Counted from the first letter of the stretch, positions 33,700-43,818 are shown. The stretch: 64,000 nt of DNA from Hofstenia miamia (GCA_900660155.1 CABFPE010000153.1:824635-888634), one strand, 5' to 3'. Translations and numbers: made by a program. The notes: generated by a model not told the origin, from the sequence alone.

Positions 33700-34022
33700 A
33701 TAGTACGCTGATTACGGATACCATTATCACAGAAAGTGTCAGCACATCTAATTTGCGCCATTATATATTTCATATCTTTTACTATTATAGGATCATTATC
33801 ATCTTCAGGACTGTAACGCTTTTCTTCTTCTACTGCTTCATCAATTTGACTAACCACTTCTTCAGCGATATCAGCCTTGTGAGGAGTTTTTCTAAATAGA
33901 ATCTTAGCAGCCGTGACTGCCTTCGATGCTATCTTCGGTACAATTTTCATAAAGAATGATAAGAAACCTGCGTTTGTTGAAAAATGTAGCAATATTAGAA
34001 CTACTATGAAAAGAAACTTCAT
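33700..34022 (-). CDS. Secreted cationic-peptide precursor, antimicrobial-peptide-like
   Basis: The minus-strand ORF starts MKFLFIVVLILLHFSTNA, a textbook signal peptide with a likely cut after A18. It is followed by GFLSFFMKIVPKIASKAVTA and AKILFRK, a lysine-rich stretch that would form an amphipathic helix. A strongly acidic segment then follows (EEVVSQIDEAVEEEKRYSPE, DDNDP). The last part has two cysteines (CADTFC). Signal, cationic helix and acidic tail is the layout of many antimicrobial peptide precursors (for example tunicate clavanins and styelins); no homology is claimed. The frame ends at TAA (33698-33696), but that stop overlaps a consensus donor, CTAT|GTAAGT at 33699-33694, so the real protein may continue in another exon. 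Confidence 0.55.
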
Positions 34023-35087
34023 TTTTCCACAGTTATTTCCTATACTCTTTTACAAAGTATATTTACAGAAATTATCTCTTTAATTAATTAATGAAGTATG
34101 AATATAATCAGTACAAATTATTGAAATCAAGTTGGAAGCAATTAAGATTTCAATTTTATCTAATGTAATTGCTAATTGCAATTACATATAGAAAAGATTT
34201 ATACATATATTCCGGGAAATTATTATTTTTAGAAGTCGTTTACATTAATTTGGCGAAATATTCCTGAACTACTTGATTTTGTTTCTAGAACTTACGATCC
34301 CTTCCAAAAAAATGAAGTCAATAATAACTAAGAACGAAAATATCTAAATTAAATACGAGTGAAGGCTAGTGTTTTGTAGCCCGTGATCAGACATGGGTCA
34401 TAATTCAACTAGATTTTGTGGATGAATAACATGGGTTTTTCATTTTCCTCGGGCACCAAAAATTATCCACCCGCAACTCCCTTGTGCAAACTATAAAAAG
34501 CAAATGATATAAATTAATGTGTAGGTTATCGCCAATATAACAGTAATAATGATTCTAAATATTCAGTTTGCCAAATCTCAGGGATTTTAAAAATACGGTT
34601 TGGCTGTCTGCAGTAAAATTGACTAAAACTTATTCACAGATCATCATGTGATCTAAGAGGTTGTTTCAAGAGTTAAATGCAACGAGTACAATTTTAGACA
34701 TCTATACATTTATTGAATTTTCTTTAAATGATATTAAGCAAAAATAACACTCACAATTTGCAAAAAATTTAATATCAATTATTTGAAGTAAATTTAAGCT
34801 ACAGATTAGGGAGGTGGACTACTAAAGACACATATCTTTTCTACTTTAAGATACAGCATTTCTAAAAGCGTTTTGCAATTTATTACTTGTATAGGTTGCA
34901 AATGCAATGGTGATAACTTTTCAAAATGAAAGAAATTAGTTATATTTCTTATATTGAATAAATTTCTGGTTGGACTGAATTTATTGCGTCATTATTTTTG
35001 TACTACAAATCGCCAGTCCGTAATCATTAATCAAAGAACCAGATATCTAGTTTGAACGATGTGGATGAAATGGAATTTAAGACTTTT
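34023..35087. other. AT-rich non-coding stretch upstream of the secreted peptide gene
   Basis: No further exon or transposon was recognised. No convincing TATA box was separable from the general AT background. Confidence 0.35.
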
Positions 35088-35345
35088 GTATTAGTTAATA
35101 CATAGAGAGACAGCCAAAAGGAAGCCTGTCGGAAGGCTACAAAGAACACAATAAGATGAGAAAAATGAGTACCACTACAGAGTAAAATAGGAAAGGCAAG
35201 TTGAGTATAGGCAGAATGCAATGCATGGAGCCCAAATATAGAAATCTATGACAGAAAAAGAGGCAAAGAATTGCTGCAGTTGAAATTAAAAGAAACTGGG
35301 CATCAGTAATAAAATCACAAGAGCATGCAATCAGAACCAACATGA
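35088..35345 (+). mobile_element. Decayed R4/Dong-like LINE fragment 3
   Basis: A short plus-strand piece matching the linker of the 27.9-28.1 kb copy. Matching words include taggcagaatgcaatgcatggag and acaagagcatgcaatcagaac, corresponding to YRQKAMHGE and EQAIRTN. Both ends fade into unrelated sequence. Confidence 0.65.
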
Positions 35346-36507
35346 TAGGCTAGTCGTGAAAGCCCAATTTTTGTTCCCATCCCAAAAAAAATTTCGTGCT
35401 CCAATGTCTGGGAATTCCTAAAAAATTGAAATTTTAAGTTTATTCCCACTTCAATTCCCGTCAGCAATTTACTTTGTAGTTTGAATTCTGAATTTTCAAA
35501 AGAAGTACCAGTTACATGTACATACATCTTAAGTATGCAACATTACACCACTGTAGTAGACTATGCAAAGGGATGTCTCAGATAACATCTTGAAAATTGT
35601 AGCAGATGCTAAGGTTTTGTGGCTTTCACCCCCATAAGGACCAGGTAGGCTCGATATATGTAACTGAATGCAACATAAATTAAATGAAAATTTGTTAGCA
35701 AAAAAACTTGTATTTCTGAAAAAAACAAAATTCCAAACAAACAAACCTAATTTATTCATCGCCGCTGAAGTATAAGTCGTTCGAATTTAATATTCCTTGG
35801 AGATCCTTATTTTTAATGGCCGAGTCCTTGTATAGGTTCAAGTATTTAAGGTACACGAAATATGGGAGTTGCGCTAGTGACATTATACACAGGAGTTCTG
35901 ATTGTTTTCTGAAATTTGCGATAAAATATATTAAATGGGTAATACTGGTTGGAAGATTGTGTTTGCCTTAATACCACAAATTTTCTGGGAATTTGTTGCT
36001 CTGAAAACTATTCCCATCCCATTCCCAGATGTGGGATCTGCACGTTTCCACTTCTACGGGTAATCTGCAACATGGTTACTACGCATACAGCCAACATGCT
36101 TGTTTTTGCCAATCTTTCTACATATGAACTTAATTTTAAAGTTTAAAATTTCATAGCATCCACAACTCGCACAATGAGAGAATATCTGACCTTAATAACA
36201 TGGTAGAGTATGTCTTAGATTCCTTATGACTACCTCCACCAAAAATGCATGGGCCTTGCCTGTGTTTTTCTATCTGCTTATCAGCAGAATTTCTCAAAAG
36301 TTAATAGTTGGATCTTTATGAAATAAAATCATGAAATAAGTATTGATCTGGCTTGCCGTTGATCGGGAATTTCCCGAACCATGTCCAATTTAATCCACAA
36401 AATTTTACATGGAGCAATACATAAAGGATCCATATCCACAAGGAAAAAGTCCCCAAAGGAAAAACTTAAAACACACTTGCATTTCCTAAGTTGTTTGAAC
36501 ACTTTAA
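35346..36507. other. Non-coding stretch with repeated TTCCCATCCCA phrases
   Basis: ttcccatccca occurs near 35374 and 36012, each close to a ctgggaatt word, in sequence otherwise lacking coding signal. This may be an unrecognised repeat family. Confidence 0.3.
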
Positions 36508-37069
36508 CCCTTTCGATCCGACGTTTGCACAATGAACTTTCAATCATTTTTTCGGTATATCTCACTTATTATGACACTCCTTAACTACCATAAGCAAAAT
36601 TGAAAATTTTTATAATATGTACATGTGCTTTTCGACCATGGGACAAATATGTCCCAGCAGTATTATAATGAAAAATATTTTGGAACAATTCTATCACAAT
36701 AGTACTTCACATAAACATAGTGAGGTTTACAAAATAATGGAAAGGAAACAAAGTTATGTAAACTTATTATAACATAAATATAGAATGCTTACCTCATTAG
36801 AAATGCAGATCTACAAGAAATTAACTTTAGAAGTATGTATAAAAAATGAAAATGTACTTTGCTAGAAGCAAACACCCCGACGTGACTATGTCCAGCGCAT
36901 AACTGAAATGCAACAATGCGGGAAAATTGATTTTATCGTACAGCTGCCACCCACAGCTAACTCTGAATCCCTAATTTTTCCAATCCCCAGCCATTATAAA
37001 CTCTTAAAATTGATTTTAGCATTTGGAAAATGTTCTTGGTACGTATATGTTCCATTAGGACCGAAAGGG
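36508..37069. mobile_element. piggyBac-type MITE 1, flanked by TTAA
   Basis: TTAA at 36504-36507 and 37070-37073 borders a 562-bp unit with ends CCCTTTCGATCC and GGACCGAAAGGG (11 of 12 inverted matches). An internal palindrome, TGGGACAAATATGTCCCA, lies at 36639-36656. TTAA duplication with CCCTTT ends is characteristic of piggyBac. No transposase coding; ORFs inside are shadows. Confidence 0.75.
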
Positions 37070-37908
37070 TTAAAGGAGGGAGACAGAAAATTTTACAAGA
37101 CCTTGCACACGATTTTTTATGGAAGGATTAATATTTAGATTCATATACCAAGAATGCAATTAGCTCTCATGGTGTAGTGATTGGTACATAGGCACACTTT
37201 TGTCAGATTTGTACAAAGAAATGATTGTACGTTTATTTTCATTGTTCATTTTCAGCTATTTTACATAAAAATTTACCATAAATTGAATAACTTTATTTAT
37301 TGTTAGCTTTTATTTTTGATCTACAATGATCCATGGATATCAATAAAATTAATTTTCTGATCGATATCCAGGGGATATCCATATCTAAATCCTTATCCAG
37401 TGCAAGCCCTAGTATTGGTCTAACATAGATCCCATTGAATTTTCAGATAGACCCGGATTACCTTCTAGGTGAAAATTTTATGCACTTGCAGTAGCAAATA
37501 TCCAATTTCGGAAGCGTATCTTTATGCATAGAATGATTATTGATAGGGTGAGCAAAATGTTTCTTTTCACTGACACCCTTAATATTGTTCAGGGCTGAGG
37601 CCCTCTCAGCCACCCCTATTCCTTAGCTTCTGATATTGTTCGATTGTAAAAAATGCTTTTTCTAGTATTTAAAGCAAAATATTAACTACAAAACTAAAAA
37701 AAATTCGGAAATCACAGCCTTAGTTGCCACAATATTTAGCATTATGCACTTATTGTTTTCCATTGATTCCATTTTTGTAAAACGCAAGGCTTCATCAGCT
37801 TAATGAGTACAATGGTTGGACCAAGTGTGCTTGAAACGTTCGACAGTCTTCTATTGAACTACAAATTGAATTTGAAATTTCTGTATAACTTTTTAGCCAA
37901 AGCCTTAA

Positions 37909-38129
37909 CTCTTTCGCTACCGCGCGCCGTGTTTCACGCCAAGCCGTGCGTTCATTTTGGACCGGGCGCCGTGTTTCACGACATAACAAAGTTGCGTTCA
38001 TTTCACTTAAAATAATGTATTAACTCTGGCAAATATAAAAGTTTGTTTAAAAATTGTAAGTCAGATTTCAAAAGTAGGTCAGTCAAGTAGCCTTGTCCAG
38101 AAGTAAAAAACCCCCCAGTAGTGAAAGAG
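37909..38129. mobile_element. piggyBac-type MITE 2, flanked by TTAA
   Basis: TTAA at 37905-37908 and 38130-38133 borders a 221-bp unit with ends CTCTTTCGCTAC and GTAGTGAAAGAG (11 of 12 inverted matches). A GC-rich internal direct repeat, GCGCCGTGTTTCACG, occurs twice (about 37925 and 37966). Non-coding. Confidence 0.7.
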
Positions 38130-38449
38130 TTAAAACGGGCGAACAAACTAAAAGTTTTAGTGTTTCGTCAAATTTTCAACATATAAAGCTAGAACCAAGT
38201 GCGATTGACTAAGCTAAATTGATTTTAATTCTATAAAATAATTGGAATAACAAAAATCTAGAAATTTTAGGCTATCAAGTGCAAAACTTTTTCTTAGATT
38301 TTCTAAATCTAGTTTAATATATAAAATAATATTATAGATCTTAGCAAAATATATTTGTAACAGCTAATTTTATTATTTGATTCTAGGTGTATTGCATTAA
38401 TCTATATAGTTTACTATTTGTGTATAATGTCGCATCAATTGATTGACAG

Positions 38450-38618
38450 AAATATTTGAAAAAATTCCTATCAAATTCATTGATTTACCTCCAAATAGTT
38501 TTAAAGAATTTAAACAGAAAATTTTAACTAATGATCCTAAAGCAATGAAACTATTAGTTTATTGTCAAGGACTTCTAAAACATTGCCAAAAGCAGGGGAA
38601 GAAAATCTGTTGCTTAAC
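38450..38618 (+). CDS. Orphan internal exon of an unrecognised protein
   Basis: Bounded by ATTGACAG and the strong donor AAC|GTGAGT, this 169-nt segment is open in one frame: IFEKIPIKFIDLPPNSFKEF, KQKILTNDPKAMKLLVYCQG, LLKHCQKQGKKICCL. It starts in phase 1 and ends in phase 2. The composition is protein-like and unlike the surroundings. I do not recognise the family. A good acceptor (CCTCTTCTCTTGGCAG) follows at 38686 after 68 nt, but the next codons close in the required frame; a later open stretch at 38866-38984 is in compatible phase. Confidence 0.4.
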
Positions 38619-38815
38619 GTGAGTTCAGTTATTAACATTACTGTAAACCCATTAACTGAATGAATATATTCCTCTTCTCTTGGCAGTTTTTGAAATTAGT
38701 TGGCCCATCCATATATTTTAGAAGGCCGTGATTATATACTGAGTCTATCAGATGTCACCAGAGTTGCAACTAGTTTTAGGTTAAGTTCTTTTGAATGAAC
38801 TATGGGTCCATGTCT

Positions 38816-38984
38816 GACTGAAAATTATAATTTTCAATGAATATATATTCAAAATTCAAAGACATCCAACATCAACTGTAATTAATAGAACACAAAATTT
38901 GCCAACAGGCAATCACAATATTTTTTTAAATGAGATGAGACCATCGGTTTCAACTGGAAGTAACTACAATATAATGCGTCAAGC
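38816..38984 (+). CDS. Open stretch interrupted by the CR1-like LINE insertion
   Basis: The plus-strand frame after a TGA reads LKIIIFNEYIFKIQRHPTST, VINRTQNLPTGNHNIFLNEM, RPSVSTGSNYNIMRQA. It then runs straight into the (TTA)n tail of the antisense CR1-like LINE at 38985. From about 38866 (after TTCAAAG) the phase fits the exon at 38450-38618. Whether both belong to one gene that the LINE disrupted, or this is chance, cannot be decided here. Confidence 0.25.
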
Positions 38985-39179
38985 TTATTATTATTATTAT
39001 TTAATAGCTTTATTTAACTCTGTATGCACATACATGAATATATACATATATACACAATATTTACAAATGACATATATATATACAAACATGAATTACACAA
39101 AGGCTAAATATACTACAACTATTAATTAAAATAAACTAAAAACAAATAAAAACAAAAAAAACAAAATATTTACAGAACG

Positions 39180-41144
39180 CTAAAAAGTTAAATATTTTCG
39201 CCAAGAGTTTGTTCTAATTGAGTAGCCATATTTATATTGATTTGCTAGCAGGTTCTCCTTTAATAATTTTCTAAACAAATTCAGAGAGGATGCTGTTCTG
39301 ACATAAGTAGGAAGAGTATTCCACATTTTTGCTGCATTCGTGATGAAGGCACCTTTCCAGTATCTATTATGGATTTTAACACTATTGATGCATTTCTTTG
39401 TACGCAGGTTGATTTTGGCATATTTACTTAAAATGTTATTTGGTATTAAATTATGTATTAATTTGTACAGATTTGTCAGGCATGCATATTTTGTGTAATA
39501 TAATGGTGATAATATTGATAATTGTTTTATTTTCTCACCCGTTTGGTATTTATCAACACTAAACATTGCTGAAATGCACCAGTTGAATACTCTATTTAAT
39601 CTGTGTTGTTTATCTAAGTTAATATCGCACAGAAGTACACAAGCATAAGTGTAATGTGCAAGAACAAGAGCATCTACAAATACTTTACTTTCAGTAATTT
39701 TTTTTATTTGTTTTAAATATTTTATTCCTGCAGACATTTTACGTATTTTCTCTTGAATGAATCCATCAAAACTGAATTGCTGATCAATTTCAACACCCAG
39801 GTATCTTACTGATTTCATACCTTTAATACAAGGGACTTCTGCAGAGACTCTAATATGGATATCACTTGTTTCAACTTTATGTTTTTTTGTGGAAAATATT
39901 ATAAACTGCGTTTTTTCAGCATTCATTGTTAGTTTGTTTGTTTGGAGGTATTTTACAATTGTCTGAATGTTTTCTTCTAAATTTGCTGTTGCTATTTGTG
40001 GATTTTTGTGTCTATTGATTACACATATATCATCAGCATACTGGATTATTTCACTGCCTTGTATATTCATAGAGATATCATTGATATACAAATTGAAGAG
40101 CAATGGACCTAATACGGTGCCCTGTGGTACTCCCTTGTTAGTTTTTATATAGCTAGAGAATACATTTCTTATTTTTACTCGTTGTTCTCTATTACTCACA
40201 AAGCTATTTAATAGTGTTCTTGCGTCGTTATCAAATCCATATTTTTTCAATTTAGCATCCAAAATTTGAAAATCTAAGCTGTCAAATGCTTTGCTGAGAT
40301 CGAGGAGTGCCACGCTACTGCATATACCATCATTGAGATAAAAGCGTGTACTTTCAATAAAGGATAATAATGCATCAGTGGTACTTAGCCCTTTCCTAAA
40401 TCCAAATTGATTGGGTGATATGATGTTATTCACTTTTAGAAAATCATTAATTTGCTTGCATAGTAACCTTTCAATAATTTTAGCAATAGGATTCGTGATA
40501 GAAATTGGTCTATAATTTCTGCATAGTGTGGGATCTCCTTTTTTATAAATTGGCGTAACATCAGCCCTCTTTAGAATTTGCGGAAAATTTGAAGTTCTAA
40601 TTGCATAATTTATAGCAAAAAGTAAATACTCACTGAAAAAAGTACCATATTTTTTTATCACAAATACAGGAATACCACTACTGCCACTTGAAATATTAAC
40701 ATCAAGTTCAGAAATCATTTTTTCAAGTTCCATTTTGTTTACAAAATTGAAACTAAAAGTTTTACTAACTCTTTCAATTTTATCTTCATACTTGATTTCT
40801 TTGCCTTTGTACTGTCCAATCTCTTTGAAGGCAATATTTAACTGGGCAGCTATATCTTTCTCATTAAAGTAACTGATATTGTTGGCCTTTATTTCACTTA
40901 TATTAGTTGACGAGCTCTTTTCTTTATTAAGAAATTTATTTATAAAATTCCACTTATTTTTAGCTTGTTCTAATTTATTATAAAAACGTTTTGCATATTG
41001 TTCTCTATGCAGGTTTTTCATTTTGTAATATTTCTTCTTAGTTTTCTTGTAGATGTTAATATTAAAGTCACTACGATCCTTGTTTAATTCTAACCAAGCG
41101 TTTTTCTTTTCCTCAGCTAATCTTTTAACTTGAGTATTATGCAT
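39180..41144 (-). CDS. CR1-like ORF2, C-terminal part: reverse transcriptase
   Basis: 654 codons. Motifs in order are ITPIYKKGDP-like VTPIYKKGDPTLCRNYRPIS, QFGFRKGLSTTDAL, VALLDLSKAFDSLD (motif A Asp), [20 protein letters not shown] (motif B), IQYADDICV (catalytic YADD) and KLTMNAEKTQ. The thumb and C-terminal region follow (YTYACVLLCDINLDKQHRLN) to KYLTF. All RT core residues are intact across 1.96 kb. The methionine start is not meaningful, since the frame continues from the endonuclease ORF through a frameshift. Confidence 0.9.
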   Translation of the reverse strand: MHNTQVKRLAEEKKNAWLELNKDRSDFNINIYKKTKKKYYKMKNLHREQYAKRFYNKLEQAKNKWNFINKFLNKEKSSSTNISEIKANNISYFNEKDIAAQLNIAFKEIGQYKGKEIKYEDKIERVSKTFSFNFVNKMELEKMISELDVNISSGSSGIPVFVIKKYGTFFSEYLLFAINYAIRTSNFPQILKRADVTPIYKKGDPTLCRNYRPISITNPIAKIIERLLCKQINDFLKVNNIISPNQFGFRKGLSTTDALLSFIESTRFYLNDGICSSVALLDLSKAFDSLDFQILDAKLKKYGFDNDARTLLNSFVSNREQRVKIRNVFSSYIKTNKGVPQGTVLGPLLFNLYINDISMNIQGSEIIQYADDICVINRHKNPQIATANLEENIQTIVKYLQTNKLTMNAEKTQFIIFSTKKHKVETSDIHIRVSAEVPCIKGMKSVRYLGVEIDQQFSFDGFIQEKIRKMSAGIKYLKQIKKITESKVFVDALVLAHYTYACVLLCDINLDKQHRLNRVFNWCISAMFSVDKYQTGEKIKQLSILSPLYYTKYACLTNLYKLIHNLIPNNILSKYAKINLRTKKCINSVKIHNRYWKGAFITNAAKMWNTLPTYVRTASSLNLFRKLLKENLLANQYKYGYSIRTNSWRKYLTF

Positions 41145-42219
41145 AGTTACAATGATCTATTTTGACATACCTTATTTTAAATGGTGCTACTTTGTTTAAG
41201 CATAGATTTAATTGTTTCATAATGTAAATACACATATCATTTGCGTCATTCATTGTGTCCCAGCTGACATTCAGTAATTGCTTAATAAATTCACTTTCAT
41301 TGAAGTTAGCAAAACTGCGGGCTAAAATTTGTTTTCTTTTTGATAATTTCTTGATCTCATTTGTCACATAAATGCATAAGTTATGGTCTGAGAATGAATT
41401 GAACATCAAAGTATCGTAGGTGCCTGAACTTGCTATGAAGTAATCAATTAAAGCTGATTCCCTGGTTGGTATGGATTTATTGATCACATCAAGTTGCAGT
41501 TCATCATATAAATAATCTATTAGACGTGATTCAACTTTAATAAGATAGTTTATATTATAATCTCCCAATAATAAAACATCATTATTGCCCAATAATGCAT
41601 TTTGTACTTCATTTATTTTAAAGTCAATAAATTCTTTGCAATCTCGTTTATTGGGTGAATAGCTAATATTTATCAATATAGGCGTCATATTTTTTCTTTC
41701 GACTTCCACCCATAATGTTTCAAACTTGTGATGTTCCTGTTCCAAGTGCTTTTGTCTTATGGGCTTTAAATACTTAGGTACAAGTAATAATATTCCCCCT
41801 CCTAGTCTGTTTTTTCTATTTTTGGTAAAACTCAGAAACTTTGAGCTGTTACAGTTGTAGAGCTCTTCAGGTGTGTTATGAAGCCAGGTTTCTGTTATGG
41901 CAAAAATTGTGTTTTCTCCCATTTTTTCACAAACTTCTATAAAATCACCCCTATGTGCAACAATACTTCTTGCGTTTAGATAGGCAATTTTAATGTTGTA
42001 CTTAAATTTACTGATTCTTCCTTCAAGTTCACTGAAGTCATATATTTCTGGTCCTGGGTTTAGATGAATGTCTCCTGATATAATCAATAGTATTTGTAAA
42101 GAGAATACAAGAATGTATTGGCGATAATTTTTGCTAGACATATTTGAAATATTGTAGTTTGTGTGTGATTTTAAATTTCTTACTACACTGGAAATTAGAC
42201 TCCTATGCCAAGTGCGCAA
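41137..42219 (-). CDS. CR1-like ORF2, N-terminal part: 2A-like motif and APE endonuclease
   Basis: 360 codons. A hydrophobic stretch (ILVFSLQILLIISGDIHLNPGP, residues 36-57, shown in part) ends in the ribosome-skipping-like motif GDIHLNPGP. The endonuclease follows with its motifs in order: LNARSIV (about residue 76), ITETWL with metal-binding Glu, RLGGGILLLV, ISYSPNK, LLGDYNINY, TRESALIDY and FSDHNLCIYV. The catalytic Asp and His of GDYN and SDH are present. This domain nicks chromosomal DNA. The ORF ends at 41137 and overlaps the RT frame by 8 bp, consistent with a 1-nt indel rather than a natural junction. Confidence 0.85.
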   Translation of the reverse strand: MRTWHRSLISSVVRNLKSHTNYNISNMSSKNYRQYILVFSLQILLIISGDIHLNPGPEIYDFSELEGRISKFKYNIKIAYLNARSIVAHRGDFIEVCEKMGENTIFAITETWLHNTPEELYNCNSSKFLSFTKNRKNRLGGGILLLVPKYLKPIRQKHLEQEHHKFETLWVEVERKNMTPILINISYSPNKRDCKEFIDFKINEVQNALLGNNDVLLLGDYNINYLIKVESRLIDYLYDELQLDVINKSIPTRESALIDYFIASSGTYDTLMFNSFSDHNLCIYVTNEIKKLSKRKQILARSFANFNESEFIKQLLNVSWDTMNDANDMCIYIMKQLNLCLNKVAPFKIRYVKIDHCNYA

Positions 42220-42333
42220 TGTAAAAATTTCTTATAAAATGATTTTTTCTGGCTTTCCATCAAAAAAGGCGCTGAATACTATGAAAAATCGGAAGTGCGG
42301 GCAGAGGATACAAATCCCATAATACATATATAT

Positions 42334-42774
42334 TTATATATATACGTATGTAGCAAGTTGCACCCGTTCAGATGTTTGTGTTGGTCGATTTTCAGCTTTC
42401 TTTTTGAACAAAAATGATTTGTTATAGAGGGGTTTAAAATAAGGTATGTCATGTTCATGATATCCAAAGAAATTTTTTATGATTTTGACAACATTGACAA
42501 GACCTGTCTTTGAAAGATCTATATTGTCTCTTGCTAAGTATTTCCTACTAATTAATCTAGGTTCTAAAATAAAGTGCTTGAGAATGTTTCTTTTATATAT
42601 TACAGCAGTGTTAAGACTTGAACTTAAAACAAAATGGGAATTTGAATTTGAAATAACTCGAGGTGGTTCTTGCATTAAAAGAATATATGGAAAATTATTA
42701 TCAATAATGATGTCAATGTGTGTGATTGATTTGGAAGAATTGAATGATGCAATAGATAGATTATAAAAACGCAT
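42334..42774 (-). pseudogene. LINE ORF2 start (APE endonuclease N-terminus), truncated
   Basis: 146 codons beginning MRFYNLSIASFNSSKSITHI, then NFPYILLMQEPPRV. This fits the first strands of an APE-type endonuclease (I..FN......, ..LLQEP with the metal-binding Glu). The copy ends before the GDFN and SDH motifs. Its ATG shares the A of the ORF1 stop (TAATG at 42776-42772), suggesting translation of ORF2 by termination-reinitiation. Confidence 0.65.
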
Positions 42775-43655
42775 TACGATTTGAAACCAAATTTGATGCT
42801 ATTCAAACTATGTTGAATGAAAAATGGATTGACATCTATCAGATTAATTCGTCCAATATATTTAATAATTTCTTTTTGAAGAACACTACATAGCTCATAT
42901 TTGTTATGTCGAGAGTTACAATATAGACAATTAGATTTGTTCACTTCATCTGATGGCCTAGGTTCATTATTTTTGCAGGTTTTCATAGAATGACCGAACT
43001 TCTTGCATTTTATACAAAAGTTTGGTTTGCAAAATAGGGCGAAAGGAAGTAACATACATGAAGTTACAGATGGAAATTTATAATTAGGAAAGCAGCTAAT
43101 GAGTTTTCTTAGATTTGAGTTGTCAATACGAAATATATGTGCAGCACGTTGTTTAAACAAAAACTTAGCATTTATGCCGTAATCTTTAAGCTCATTCTGT
43201 ATATCATCTTGAGAAACATATGAAGGAATCCCAGAAAGCCTAATATTAGCATCAAGCTGATTTATTACTTTAAATTTAATTCCAGATGTTTCAAATTTTT
43301 CTTTGATCTCAGTAACTGAATTCTCATGAGAACATTCAATTACTGTATTTTTTCTTGAGATTATATTTTGATTTAGTAAAAGTTCTTTAGTACTTTTACT
43401 AAGCCTGTTTGAAAGCACTTGATGTGCTTCTTGAACTATAATTTTCGATGAAGATTTTTTCTGAACTAATTGATGAACAATAGGTTCAATTTTCATAGCT
43501 TCGGAATATGGTCGCGATTCTACATTAGCTTTTGATTTAAGGTTTCCAATAATTATAGATAATCGATTTACTTCTGAATTCTTTGGTTTTTTCTCTTTAC
43601 ATACACGAATAAAGTAGTCAATGAAATCATCATCATTCATAGAGTTTATATCCAT
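42774..43655 (-). CDS. LINE ORF1, gag-like protein with zinc knuckle
   Basis: 293 codons beginning MDINSMNDDDFIDYFIRVCK. The N-terminal half is lysine-rich. The middle IRLSGIPSYVSQDDIQNELK resembles the pre-C2HC/RRM-like region of jockey-type ORF1 proteins. Then CIKCKKFGHSMKTC is a perfect CX2CX4HX4C knuckle, followed by a second, looser C..C...H cluster (CLYCNSRHNKYELC). Such proteins coat LINE RNA as a nucleic-acid chaperone. The stop codon overlaps the ORF2 start as TAATG. The N-terminal 119 residues are the unit tandemly duplicated beyond the gap. Confidence 0.85.
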   Translation of the reverse strand: MDINSMNDDDFIDYFIRVCKEKKPKNSEVNRLSIIIGNLKSKANVESRPYSEAMKIEPIVHQLVQKKSSSKIIVQEAHQVLSNRLSKSTKELLLNQNIISRKNTVIECSHENSVTEIKEKFETSGIKFKVINQLDANIRLSGIPSYVSQDDIQNELKDYGINAKFLFKQRAAHIFRIDNSNLRKLISCFPNYKFPSVTSCMLLPFALFCKPNFCIKCKKFGHSMKTCKNNEPRPSDEVNKSNCLYCNSRHNKYELCSVLQKEIIKYIGRINLIDVNPFFIQHSLNSIKFGFKS

Positions 43656-43818
43656 TTAAAGGAAACAAATTTTCTTTAAAAAAGACAAAACTTCTAAAAC
43701 CAATATGAATCTATGATTTTTCCTTTATAAAGTTAAAGCGTTATACAATTTTCAACTTTACAGTGTTCCCACCACATTATTATTATTCTTTTATCAAGTT
43801 TATCTTCTAGGTCTCTGC

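Larger units (their letters stand above)
38985..42300 (-). mobile_element. CR1-like LINE, nearly full-length ORF2 with (AAT)n tail
   Basis: Read on the minus strand: a 5' leader, an APE-type endonuclease ORF, an RT ORF, AATAAA in the 3' UTR, and a short (AAT)n tail at 38985-39001 as in CR1-group elements, which end in short repeats rather than poly(A). The only visible lesion in ORF2 is the frame change at about 41140. No ORF1 was found attached and the 5' boundary (about 42300) is approximate. It appears recent compared with the LINE remnants at 29-31 and 56-58 kb. Confidence 0.8.
42334..43768 (-). mobile_element. Second LINE family (two-ORF, jockey/I-like), copy 1, truncated in ORF2
   Basis: A 5' UTR of about 110 nt, a complete ORF1 and the first 146 codons of ORF2 are present; the copy then stops in a short AT repeat at about 42340, next to the CR1-like element. 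The 5' UTR is shared nearly base for base with the copy at 44819-45385 up to CTTTACAG-GTTC (read on the plus strand), which fixes the element's 5' end at about 43765. Confidence 0.75.

Noticed and set aside
36329-36584. Opposed 60-80 codon ORFs spanning the edge of piggyBac MITE 1
   Set aside because: They cross the TTAA boundary of a non-coding element and show no domain or codon bias.
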